A DNA stretch of 64,000 bases from Polyangiaceae bacterium UTPRO1. Its GTDB lineage: Bacteria > Desulfobacterota > Binatia > UTPRO1. How positions within the stretch are numbered: position 1 is the stretch's first letter; every line of letters begins with the position of its first letter. Location: NCBI GenBank assembly GCA_002050235.1, contig MWST01000015.1:1-64000 (forward strand), in the 5' to 3' direction. The notes under the pieces are model-generated. The model saw only the letters and a list, made by a program, of their open reading frames with translations. It ran no database searches and was not told where the DNA came from. A program made the translations under genes and the position numbers. Below are positions 50,924-61,176 of the stretch, one piece after another.

Positions 50924-51943
50924 ATGACTGCTCCGACCAAGTCTGCGCGCACGATCCCGACGGCGTTCGCCATTGCCGAAGCGCTCAGGATCGCGATGGC
51001 ATCCGATCCCGACGTCATCCTCATGGGAGAGGACGTCGCCGGCGGCGGCAGCCGGCCCGAAGGCACCGACGAGATGGGCGGCATCTTGAGCGTCACCCGG
51101 GGACTGGTCCGCGAGTTCCCCGATCGGGTCCTGGACACCCCGATCAGCGAGATGGGCATCCTCGGCACCGCGGTCGGCGCCGCGCTCACCGGACTCCGCC
51201 CGGTAGTCGAGTTGATGTTCATGGATTTCATCGGCACCTGCCTCGACCCGCTGCTGAACCAGGCATCGAAGTTCCGCTACATGTTCGGGGGCAAGGCCCG
51301 CGTTCCCTTGACGGTCCGCACCGTAACCGGCGCCGGCCTGCAGGCGGCCGCCCAGCATTCGCAGTCCCTGTACTGGATCACGGCCGGCATCCCCGGCCTC
51401 AAGACCGTGATCCCCTCCAATGCCGCCGACGCCAAGGGGCTCCTGCTGGCGGCGATCCGCAGCGACGACCCGGTGATCTTCTGCGAACCCAAGGGGATCC
51501 TGTTTCTCTCCACCGATGTTCCCGAAGAAGACTACGAGGTGCCGATCGGCACGGCCAAAGTAGTGCGCGCGGGCAGCGACGTCTCGCTGGTGGGCATGGG
51601 GGCGACGGTCGGGATGGCGCTGGCTGCAGCCGACGAGCTGGAGCGCGACGGCATCAGCGCCGAGGTGCTCGATCTGCGCTCCCTGGCGCCGCTCGACGAG
51701 GATGCGATCCTCGCCACGCTCGCCAAGACGGGGCGGCTGGTGGTCGTCGACGAGGCCACGCCGCGTTGCGGAATCGCCAGCGACATAGCTGCGCTCTGCG
51801 TCGACAAGGGTTTCGATTTCCTGAACGGTCCCGTGAAGCGCGTGACCGCGGCGATGTGTCCGGTGCCGTTCTCCCGCGTCCTCGAAGAAGCCTACATGCC
51901 CTCAGCAGCCCGCGTCGTCGAAGCTGCGCGCGGACTCCTCTGA
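50924..51943 (+). CDS. acoB: Acetoin/2-oxoacid dehydrogenase E1 beta subunit
   Basis: A 339-residue transketolase-like beta subunit: DPDVILMGEDVAGGGSRPEG, LVREFPDRVLDTPISEMGIL, GAALTGLRPVVELMFMDFIG and DEATPRCGIASDIAALCVDK. It pairs with the alpha subunit to build the E1 active site. The gene lies 19 bp after acoA on the same strand. Length is normal. The complex is cytoplasmic. Confidence 0.92.
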   Translation: MTAPTKSARTIPTAFAIAEALRIAMASDPDVILMGEDVAGGGSRPEGTDEMGGILSVTRGLVREFPDRVLDTPISEMGILGTAVGAALTGLRPVVELMFMDFIGTCLDPLLNQASKFRYMFGGKARVPLTVRTVTGAGLQAAAQHSQSLYWITAGIPGLKTVIPSNAADAKGLLLAAIRSDDPVIFCEPKGILFLSTDVPEEDYEVPIGTAKVVRAGSDVSLVGMGATVGMALAAADELERDGISAEVLDLRSLAPLDEDAILATLAKTGRLVVVDEATPRCGIASDIAALCVDKGFDFLNGPVKRVTAAMCPVPFSRVLEEAYMPSAARVVEAARGLL

Positions 51944-51959
51944 GCGCTCGAAGGTCGAC

Positions 51960-53267
51960 GTGGCGACTCCGATTGTGATGCCCAAGCTCGGCATGACGAT
52001 GCAGGAGGGCACCGTCCTCGAGTGGCCGATCGCCATCGGCGCCGCCGTCGAGAAGGGGCGCGCCGTCGTCCTGATCGAATCCGAGAAGGCCGCAGTCGAG
52101 ATCGAAGCCACCGACTCCGGAGTGCTGCGGCACGTGTACATCGAGGCCGGGGAGACGGTTCCGTGCGGTCGCCTGCTCGGCGCCATCACTGCGACCATGG
52201 ACGAACCCTTCGATGCCGAGGCATTCCGTCGCGCCAACGACCGCAGCCCGGCTGCGCCCGCGCCGCAGGCCGCACACGGCGGGCCGCCTTCCGGCGCTGC
52301 TGCCGCGCCGCACCCGAACAGTGTGCGCACCGGCCCGGCTCCGAGCACGCCGGCCGCACGCGCGCTCGCCCGCGAGCTCGGCATCGACCTCGCAGCCGTT
52401 GCCGGCAGCGGCCCCGGCGGTCGCGTCACGCGTGAAGACGTCGACGCCTTCGCAGCGCGGCGCGCGCGGCTCTTCGAGGTCGCCGGCGACGTGCAGCTCG
52501 AGGTCCTGCGCGAGGGCAACGGCGCCCCGGTCCTGCTGCTGCCCGGCTTCGGCGTCGGCATGACGAGCTTCGCCCCGCAGGTCCAGGCCCTCGTGGCCAG
52601 CGGCGGGTTCGAGGCCATCGGATTGCATGGGCGCGGCATCGGCGAGTCGGACGCTCCCGCGGACGCGGCATACGAGGTCGCAACGGCAGCCGCGGACGCT
52701 GCCGCCCTGGCCGCCTCGCTGGCGGCACCGGTCCACCTAGTCGGTGCCAGTCTCGGCGCGGCGATCGCGCTCGAAACCGCCCTGCGCTACCCCGAGCGGG
52801 TGCGCTCCCTCACCTTGATAACGCCCTTCGTCGCAGCCTCGCCGCGGCTCCTCGCCGTCGCCGACGCCTGGCGGGCGGTCGCGCGAACCGCGGACGGTGA
52901 CGTCCTCGCGCACATGCTGCTGCCATGGCTCTTCTCCGAGCGCGTGCTCGCCGATCCCATGCTGCGCGAGCGTATGCGGCGCGGCCTGCGCACTTCGCTG
53001 TCGGCGGCATCGCCCGATGCGCTCGACCGCTGGGGTCGCGGCATGGCGTCGTGGTCTGGTTCACGGGCGGCGATGCTCGCTGCGGTCGCGGCGCCGACTC
53101 TGGTCGTCGCCGCCGGCGCCGATCTGCTGACTCCCGCCGGTGCAGCCGTCGGCCGCGCCATCCCCGGCGCCACTCTGTGCGTCCTCGATGAAGTCGGCCA
53201 CGCCGCCGCCGTCGAGGCTGCCGAAGCCGTCTGCCGGGCCCTCCTCAGCCATCTGCGCGCCCACTGA
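51960..53267 (+). CDS. acoC: Lipoyl/E3-binding domain protein fused to alpha/beta hydrolase (AcoC-like E2)
   Basis: A 435-residue protein, GTG start. Residues 1-80 are a lipoyl domain with the lipoylated Lys43 in IESEKAAVEIEATDSG. About 129-165 is a peripheral-subunit-binding domain (TPAARALARELGIDLAAVAG, GGRVTREDVDAF). The rest is an alpha/beta hydrolase with nucleophile Ser264 in VHLVGASLGAAIAL and His414 in DEVGHAAAVEAA; an Asp near 387 (AAGADLLTPAG) completes the triad. Hydrolase-type E2 components are known in acetoin dehydrogenases. Fourth gene of the operon. Confidence 0.88.
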   Translation: MATPIVMPKLGMTMQEGTVLEWPIAIGAAVEKGRAVVLIESEKAAVEIEATDSGVLRHVYIEAGETVPCGRLLGAITATMDEPFDAEAFRRANDRSPAAPAPQAAHGGPPSGAAAAPHPNSVRTGPAPSTPAARALARELGIDLAAVAGSGPGGRVTREDVDAFAARRARLFEVAGDVQLEVLREGNGAPVLLLPGFGVGMTSFAPQVQALVASGGFEAIGLHGRGIGESDAPADAAYEVATAAADAAALAASLAAPVHLVGASLGAAIALETALRYPERVRSLTLITPFVAASPRLLAVADAWRAVARTADGDVLAHMLLPWLFSERVLADPMLRERMRRGLRTSLSAASPDALDRWGRGMASWSGSRAAMLAAVAAPTLVVAAGADLLTPAGAAVGRAIPGATLCVLDEVGHAAAVEAAEAVCRALLSHLRAH

Positions 53268-53299
53268 AATCCCGCGCCGCCGCTAGGAAGACTGGCTGG

Positions 53300-53336
53300 G
53301 GCGCCGCGCCGACGGCTCCTCGGGAGGCGCCGCGCC
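53300..53336. terminator. Bidirectional hairpin between convergent genes
   Basis: The 11-base GGCGCCGCGCC occurs at 53300-53310 and again at 53326-53336. Because it is nearly self-complementary, the two copies form a stem with one central mismatch. It lies between the stop of the E2 gene and the stop of the convergent glutathione S-transferase gene, a typical place for a shared terminator, but there is no T-tract. Confidence 0.35.
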
Positions 53337-53342
53337 TCTGTC

Positions 53343-54098
53343 TCAGCGCTCCTTCACGGCCCGCCGTTGCGCCGGGCGCGCGTCGAGCTCCGGGTAATGA
53401 CGAAAGATGCCCTGCTCGTTGAACGGGAGGCGACGACCGGAGGCGAGATAGACGGCGATACGCGGCCGCGCCGCAACGGCGTCGTGGAGGGCTACAAGGC
53501 GCGGTATCCGGCGTTCGAGCCGCGCCGTCGCGTTGGGAAAGGCATAGCGCAACCCGGCCAGCACCTGGAACGCGGACAGGTCGACGTACGAGCAAGTACG
53601 GCCGACGAGCCAGCCGTTGCCGCGAACGTTCCGCTCGAGCACGTCCTCGAGCCATCCGAGATATCTCGGTAGGCGCTCGGCTACGAGGATCGCGGCGCGG
53701 CGCCGCGCCTCCTTCTTTTGGTCCTCGTAGTAGAGACTCGAGGCGATCGGATGGTGAGTGTCGTGCACTTCGGCAACGAGGTCGGCGATCGTCAGCTGGA
53801 TCTGGCACGCCTCCACGCGCTGCGCCTCGGCCTCCGCAACGAGACCGAGCCGGGGCGCTAGATACCCGAGGATATTGGCGGTCTGCGATACGACGAGGCG
53901 GCCCACCTTGACGAACGGCGGCGCCAACGGCCGGGCGCCAGGCTCGCGGCCTTCGAGGAAGCGCATCATCGCCGCCATCCCGCCCTTGGTGCGGGCAACA
54001 TCGACGTAATGCGCGCCCGCCTCTTCGAGGGCGAGGCGAACGAATTCGCCGCGTCCCTGGATGGTCGGCCAGTAATAGAGCTCGATGCGGGGGCTCAT
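53343..54098 (-). CDS. Glutathione S-transferase family protein
   Basis: A 251-residue protein. The N-terminal thioredoxin-fold domain starts IELYYWPTIQGRGEFVRLAL then EEAG, as in sigma/alpha-like GSTs (Tyr and Arg/Glu of the GSH site), with VSQTANILGYLA as the Ser-containing gamma-Glu loop. The C-terminal helical domain includes CSYVDLSAFQVLAGL, the conserved N-capping box. It conjugates or isomerises an electrophile; substrate unknown. Monocistronic. Confidence 0.87.
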   Translation of the reverse strand: MSPRIELYYWPTIQGRGEFVRLALEEAGAHYVDVARTKGGMAAMMRFLEGREPGARPLAPPFVKVGRLVVSQTANILGYLAPRLGLVAEAEAQRVEACQIQLTIADLVAEVHDTHHPIASSLYYEDQKKEARRRAAILVAERLPRYLGWLEDVLERNVRGNGWLVGRTCSYVDLSAFQVLAGLRYAFPNATARLERRIPRLVALHDAVAARPRIAVYLASGRRLPFNEQGIFRHYPELDARPAQRRAVKER

Positions 54099-54217
54099 CT
54101 CGTTTCCTCAGCCGTATGGCCCGCATGCCATCGTACCGCCGCCGTTGCGAACCGAATGCCGTACGCAGGCCGGGATGAAGACCACCGCTTCCCGGTCCAC
54201 CGTCGCTTCCACCATCG

Positions 54218-54562
54218 TCAGGATCCCTCCCGGATGCTGAACACCGGAGCCTGCAGATGTTGCCCGTGGCAGCGCGGACACGCGGTCGGGCGGGCGAGTC
54301 GGCGGCGACCGCGGAACACGTAGCCACAATCGCGGCAGTGCGCCGCCTCGACCTCGAGTCGCGCCCCCCTTCGGCGCAGCGACCTCGCGAGGTGCTCGAG
54401 GTGCCCGACGACGTCCTTTTCCGGAACCTGCACGAGCGCAGAAAGGGCATGTGCGGTGCACGGCGCTACCGCGAGCTCGCGGGCTATCGCCTGACGCGGA
54501 GTCGCGATCGCGAGCGGCGGTTCGACGGCGTCGCTATTCGTCCGTGCGGGTAGCGGGGGCAC
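54218..54562 (-). CDS. HTH plus zinc-ribbon transcription regulator
   Basis: A 114-residue protein with a GTG start. A winged-helix part (AIARELAVAPCTAHALSALV, QVPEKDVVGHLEHLARSL) is followed by a two-Cys-pair zinc ribbon (HCRDCGYVF and CPRCHGQHL). This combination matches a small family of predicted archaeal and bacterial regulators (COG3357-like). The start is weakly supported and no clear ribosome site is seen. It is divergent from the Hsp20 gene, so it may control the adjoining protein-quality/RNA-repair cluster. Confidence 0.65.
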   Translation of the reverse strand: MPPLPARTNSDAVEPPLAIATPRQAIARELAVAPCTAHALSALVQVPEKDVVGHLEHLARSLRRRGARLEVEAAHCRDCGYVFRGRRRLARPTACPRCHGQHLQAPVFSIREGS

Positions 54563-54776
54563 TGGATGGATCGTGCGCGCATCATCGGGCTCGAGCAACC
54601 GGGTGAGGCCCTGATTCCGATCCCCACCCCGTGCGTGGCTTCCGCGTCGGGTCGTCCGCAGGTTGCAGGCTGCGGTGCGGGCGGATCCGCCGCCATGGCG
54701 CCGACGCCGGCAAGTTGTTCGCGCGGCGGGCGCGCGGGAGGTAGACTCCCGAGCATGAGTGCGACAACGAGGCAAT

Positions 54777-55187
54777 ATGGGGGCGCGTAAATCGAACGTC
54801 TGGATGTGGACGCGGATGCGCGCCATGTTGAGCGAGGTGGACGAAATGCGCAGCCGTTTCTTCGAGCTGCGCATGGGCGAGACGACGCCGACGTGGGAGC
54901 CGCCGGTCGACGTCATCGAGACGTCTACCGAGCTGCTGGTCCTCGTCGCGCTCCCCGGGGTCGATCCTAAGACAGCCGATGCCGTGATCAGCGGCGGCGC
55001 GCTCATAGTGCGCGGGACGCGGCACCTGCCGGAGTCGCTGCGCCGTGCTCGCATACACCGCATGGAGCTGCCCTACGGTTGCTTCGAGCGGAGGATCCCG
55101 TTGCCGCCCGGACGCTACGATGCCGGACAGCGCGAGGCAGCCAACGGGTGCCTGCTGATTCGTCTCCATAAAACCGAGGGAGGCTGA
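54777..55187 (+). CDS. Hsp20/alpha-crystallin small heat-shock protein
   Basis: A 136-residue protein. The alpha-crystallin domain covers about residues 40-130: TWEPPVDVIETSTELLVLVA, LPGVDPKTADAVISGGALIV, RGTRHL, FERRIPLPPGRYDAGQREAA, NGCLLIRL. It is an ATP-independent holdase. The stop is one base before the GTG of lon, so chaperone and protease are translationally coupled. The start at 54777 is preceded by GAGG; a GTG at 54759 is an alternative. Confidence 0.88.
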   Translation: MGARKSNVWMWTRMRAMLSEVDEMRSRFFELRMGETTPTWEPPVDVIETSTELLVLVALPGVDPKTADAVISGGALIVRGTRHLPESLRRARIHRMELPYGCFERRIPLPPGRYDAGQREAANGCLLIRLHKTEGG

Positions 55188-55188
55188 C

Positions 55189-57585
<2,397 letters not shown>

Positions 57586-57613
57586 AGGCGCCATCGCTCC
57601 GTCGGCGCACGGT

Positions 57614-58645
57614 TCAACGCGTCGCGACTTCGACCCGTACGAGCCCCGTCTGCGGCGTGACCGTGAACTCGACGGGGAGAAACTTCTCGATCAACCACAT
57701 GGCCGTCCTCATGTGGCTCGTGACCGCACGCGCTAGGTACGAGCCGCCACCCGCCAATGCGAGAAAAACGAGCAGTTGATCCGCCGCATGGAGATCGACG
57801 GTCGCGCCAGTCGCAATATCGGCGGCGAGCTCCGCTCCTACTGCAGTGCCGAGCGCCTCGGCGCGAACACCGCGCTCGGCGGCACGTCCGGCGCCGAGCA
57901 CTGTCGTCGTCGTACGTGCCCAAACGGCGATGGCGCCGCCGGCACCGTGTGCCCGGCGCTCGTCGAGGACGAGCGCCGCGATTTCTGGCGCCACGTCCGT
58001 CACTGCTGCGAGCGGGGCCAGCGTCCCGCTGCGCATGCGTATCGCGATGTGCTCGGGAAGATTCGCAACATGCGCGCATCCCTCGATGGACGTCACCGTG
58101 CCGTGCTTGCCGAGATGGAGCGGCTGCAGCTCGGCAGCGTCGAGCTCGAGTCGGAGCTCGCCGCCGCCGAGCGGATAGTAGCCGCGCCGCACGATCTCTA
58201 GTCGGGGCGCGATCCCCATGCGCGCGAGTAGCGGCAGCAGCACTCGGACGAAATAGTCCGTGCACGGTGACTGTCGAACATCGCTGCCGCCGGCGACCCG
58301 GATCGCCACGGGACGGTTGGCGACGACCATCACCGGCAGCAGCGCCTGGAACACGAGCGTGATGCTACCCGCGGTGCCGACGTCGAAACGATATTCGCCG
58401 CCACGGAGCGCTCCGGGTACGAAGCGCAACGCAAGCGATCGCAGCGCGGCGCCGTCGACCTCAGCGTCCGCGAGCGACGCGACGGCGCGCACCGCCGCCA
58501 GATGCTGGGGAGCAAGACCGGGGTTGCGACGCGCCGCCCTCACGTTCCGCAGAACGACCGGACGTCCGGTCGCTGCGGACAACGCCACCGCTAGACGTAC
58601 GAGCTGCCCCCCTCCTTCGCCGTAGCTCCCGTCGATCTCGAGCAC
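57614..58645 (-). CDS. rtcA: RNA 3'-terminal phosphate cyclase
   Basis: A 343-residue enzyme that converts an RNA 3'-phosphate to a 2',3'-cyclic phosphate using ATP. LEIDGSYGEGGGQLVRLAVA then LSAATGRPVVLRNVRAAR, NPGLAPQHLAAVRAVASLAD, GTAGSITLVFQALLPV and DLHAADQLLVFLALAGG (the conserved His nucleophile) are diagnostic. The GTG start precedes LEIDGSYG; GAGGTGAG lies upstream. It is about 2.5 kb from rtcB-archease on the same strand, with an Hsp20, PEBP and rhomboid gene between. Confidence 0.92.
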   Translation of the reverse strand: MLEIDGSYGEGGGQLVRLAVALSAATGRPVVLRNVRAARRNPGLAPQHLAAVRAVASLADAEVDGAALRSLALRFVPGALRGGEYRFDVGTAGSITLVFQALLPVMVVANRPVAIRVAGGSDVRQSPCTDYFVRVLLPLLARMGIAPRLEIVRRGYYPLGGGELRLELDAAELQPLHLGKHGTVTSIEGCAHVANLPEHIAIRMRSGTLAPLAAVTDVAPEIAALVLDERRAHGAGGAIAVWARTTTTVLGAGRAAERGVRAEALGTAVGAELAADIATGATVDLHAADQLLVFLALAGGGSYLARAVTSHMRTAMWLIEKFLPVEFTVTPQTGLVRVEVATR

Positions 58646-58749
58646 GACGTGAAACTCACCTCGGGCTTGCGCTTCTGCTCTACCTGCGAGCAGTGCTGCC
58701 GGCGTGAAGCCGGGGAGCGAAAGTCCGGCTCTCGCTCCCCGACAAAGCC

Positions 58750-59193
58750 TCAACCCGCCTTGACCGGAATGGTCTTCCCGACCGCGCCTGCGGACTTCGG
58801 CAGTGTGATCGTGAGGACGCCGTTCTTGAAGCTGGCCTCCGCTTTCGACGCGTCCACTGCCGCCGGCAGGACGATCGTCCGTGAGAACGCCCCATATGCC
58901 CGCTCGGAGCGATAATACTGCTCGCCCTTTTCCTCCCTCTCCTGCTTCTTTTCGCCCTTGATCGTCAGTCGACGTTGCTCGTCCGAGATTATCTCGAGAT
59001 CTTTCGCCTCGATGCCGGGCACTTCGGCCTTGACCGTCACCTTGTCCTTGTTCTCCGAGATCTCGACCTTGGGCGACCAGGCTCCGAGCTCGCGAAGCTC
59101 GAAGCCCTCACCGTCGAAGAAGCGATCGAACATCCGCTCCATCTGATGACGCATCCTGCCCAGGCCAGCGCCGAATGGTACTACCTCACGCAT
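58750..59193 (-). CDS. Hsp20/alpha-crystallin small heat-shock protein
   Basis: A 147-residue protein. SPKVEISENKDKVTVKAEVP, GIEAKDLEIISDEQRRLTIK, GEKKQ, YGAFSRTIVLPAAVDASKAE and NGVLTITLPKS form a complete alpha-crystallin domain. The N-terminal GLGRMRHQMERMFDRFFDGE is the usual oligomerisation arm. It is the more canonical of the two Hsp20 proteins here. AAAGGAGGG precedes the ATG. It lies about 105 bp upstream of rtcA on the same strand. Confidence 0.94.
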   Translation of the reverse strand: MREVVPFGAGLGRMRHQMERMFDRFFDGEGFELRELGAWSPKVEISENKDKVTVKAEVPGIEAKDLEIISDEQRRLTIKGEKKQEREEKGEQYYRSERAYGAFSRTIVLPAAVDASKAEASFKNGVLTITLPKSAGAVGKTIPVKAG

Positions 59194-59366
59194 GATAGAC
59201 CCTCCTTTCGTCAGATCGGCCGATCGGCTCTACCGTCCGCAATCTAGCAAATGGCTCGCCATAAGGATGCGCTCACGAAAATGGTGCGTCGATCGTGCGT
59301 TATACGGATGCGCTACGATGCCGTTTCCCGACCGCCGGAATGATCATCGCAGCGCCACGACCATGA

Positions 59367-59918
59367 TCACGGGCGACCGCCTTTCTCGTAGGTGCCGACC
59401 AGTTGCGCCTCCGCAACGACGCGACCACGCATTGCGTCCTCGATGACGGCCTTCGTCGCCTGACCCAAATCGCCGAGCACGACATCGAGCGCGTAGAGCT
59501 TGTGGAAATACCGGTGTCGTCCCACCGGCGGGCAGGGGCCCCCGTAGCGTGTGCGTTTCCAGTCGTTCCAGCCCTTTCGCGTGCCGACGGGCAGCGGCGT
59601 ACCGCCGTCGGGAATACCCGTCGCCGTGGTGGGAATATCGTAGAGAACCCAGTGGACCCAGGTCAGTTTCGGCGCTGCGGGATCCGGAGCGTCGGGATCG
59701 TCGACGATCAATACGAGGCTCTTGGCGGCGGCCGGCACCCCGGACCATGAGAGCGGCGGTGCGGCGTCGTCGCCCTCGCAGGTATGTTTTCGTGGAATAT
59801 CTCCGTTGGGTCTGAACGCCGGAGACGTGATCGACAGGGCATCGGAGCCTTCTACTTGCGGCGCAATCGCCAGGAGCACCAGAATTGCGGCGCCGATGAA
59901 GATCCGATCCGCAGCCAT
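59367..59918 (-). CDS. PEBP-family (YbhB/YbcL-like) protein with signal peptide
   Basis: A 183-residue protein. A signal peptide (MAADRIFIGAAILVLLAIAP) is followed by the phosphatidylethanolamine-binding-protein fold: HTCEGDDAAPPLSWSGVPAA, LIVDDPDAPDPAAPKLTWVH, WVLYDIP, GPCPPVGRHRYFHKLYALD. Bacterial members may modulate kinases or bind small ligands. Export to the periplasm is inferred. It is divergent from the rhomboid gene. Confidence 0.88.
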   Translation of the reverse strand: MAADRIFIGAAILVLLAIAPQVEGSDALSITSPAFRPNGDIPRKHTCEGDDAAPPLSWSGVPAAAKSLVLIVDDPDAPDPAAPKLTWVHWVLYDIPTTATGIPDGGTPLPVGTRKGWNDWKRTRYGGPCPPVGRHRYFHKLYALDVVLGDLGQATKAVIEDAMRGRVVAEAQLVGTYEKGGRP

Positions 59919-60006
59919 GTCATTCCATAACACGCCCACACGATGGTGCCCGTACGTGTGATGCCGTATCTCCGGAGAGCATGACATTCTTCGAGCGCCC
60001 AGTCCC

Positions 60007-60630
60007 GTGGTGCGACCCGGAACGATAACGTCGCGGCTCATCGCCTTGAACGTCCTCGTCTTTCTCGCCGAGGTCGCAAAGGGCGATGTGCTCCTTGCCC
60101 GCTTCGCCCTCTGGCCTTTGGGCCGCTTCTACGTGCCCGAGCTCGGCACGGTCGTCGGCTTTCACCTGCCGCAGCTTCTCACCTATGCTTTCCTGCACGC
60201 CGGCGTCATCCACCTGTTCCTCAACATGTTCGCGCTCCGCATCTTCGGACGCGATGTCGAGGCGGCGCTAGGCGCGACCCGCTACCTCATCCTCTACGTC
60301 GCCGCAGTGCTCTCGGCAGGGGTGACGCAGCTCCTGGTACTCGCCGCCGTCGAGGGCGACCCTTTCCCTACGATCGGTGCATCCGGCGGCGTCTTCGGTG
60401 TGCTACTCGCGTTCGGAACACTCTATCCGCGTCGTATCGTCACCCTGGTCTTTCCGCCGATCCCGATGCCGGCGTGGCTCTTCGTCGTCCTCTACGGTGC
60501 CGTCGAGCTCGCGCAAGGCGTGTTCGGCACGCAGGCAGGCGTCGCACACTTCGCCCACGTAGGCGGCATGATCGGAGCGTGGGTCGTGCTCCGGAGCTGG
60601 CGGCGAGAGACGGTCGGGGCGGCATGGTGA
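60007..60630 (+). CDS. Rhomboid-family intramembrane serine protease
   Basis: A 207-residue protein with about six hydrophobic segments. The catalytic Ser126 is in GASGGVFGVLLAFG and His184 in HFAHVGGMIGAWVVLR. The HxxxN motif is present (His69 to Asn73, HLFLNMFALRIFG). It cleaves transmembrane substrates within the membrane. A GTG start precedes VRPGTITSRLIAL. Its stop faces archease. Substrate unknown. Confidence 0.92.
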   Translation: MVRPGTITSRLIALNVLVFLAEVAKGDVLLARFALWPLGRFYVPELGTVVGFHLPQLLTYAFLHAGVIHLFLNMFALRIFGRDVEAALGATRYLILYVAAVLSAGVTQLLVLAAVEGDPFPTIGASGGVFGVLLAFGTLYPRRIVTLVFPPIPMPAWLFVVLYGAVELAQGVFGTQAGVAHFAHVGGMIGAWVVLRSWRRETVGAAW

Positions 60631-60673
60631 CGGCATGCGCGCGATCGCTTCTCGAGCACGGCGAGCGCCGACG

Positions 60674-61111
60674 CTACACGTCGAGCGTGATCTCGGCCTC
60701 CCAGCCGTCCGCCTTACGGTCGACGCGGAGCCCGTAGAGTGTTGCCGCCTTCACATCGGCGCCGAGAACGTGCTTTCGGGGATCGATCGGCTCGCCGACG
60801 AGCGTCGCATTGGCCGTGTATCCCCGTGTCGCATCACCGTCGACGCGCACCCCCTCAGCCCGCAGTACCAGGCCGCGAGCATCCTTATAGAAGAGGATCT
60901 CGTCGAGGAATCGTACGAGGAGGAGGTCCGGCGCCGGAGCGGTCACTACCGCCGGCAGCGTTACGCTCGCTGCGACCGTGTGCGCCGGATCCTCGATCAT
61001 CGCGGTCGTAACGGCATCCGCCATGGATGCGAAAACTTCGTCGAGGTCGCGACCGGTCGCAAGCACCGTCAGATCGCTGGTCACACCGTCGTCGACGAAT
61101 CGCCAGGGCAT
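60674..61111 (-). CDS. Archease, RtcB activator
   Basis: A 145-residue protein with the family's signature: LLLVRFLDEILFYKDARGLV and EPIDPRKHVLGADVKAATLY, GLRV, then WEAEITLDV at the C-terminus. Archease speeds guanylylation and turnover of RtcB. It lies 65 bp after rtcB on the same strand, the usual arrangement. Asp/His residues expected to bind Ca2+/metal (the DEILFYKDA and DPRKH segments) are present. It supports an active RtcB pathway here. Confidence 0.93.
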   Translation of the reverse strand: MPWRFVDDGVTSDLTVLATGRDLDEVFASMADAVTTAMIEDPAHTVAASVTLPAVVTAPAPDLLLVRFLDEILFYKDARGLVLRAEGVRVDGDATRGYTANATLVGEPIDPRKHVLGADVKAATLYGLRVDRKADGWEAEITLDV

Positions 61112-61176
61112 CGTAAGGAACTCCTGCCCGCCTCAGCTCTTGAGGCGCTCCTGCCTCGTTCCGATGAGCACGCGAC

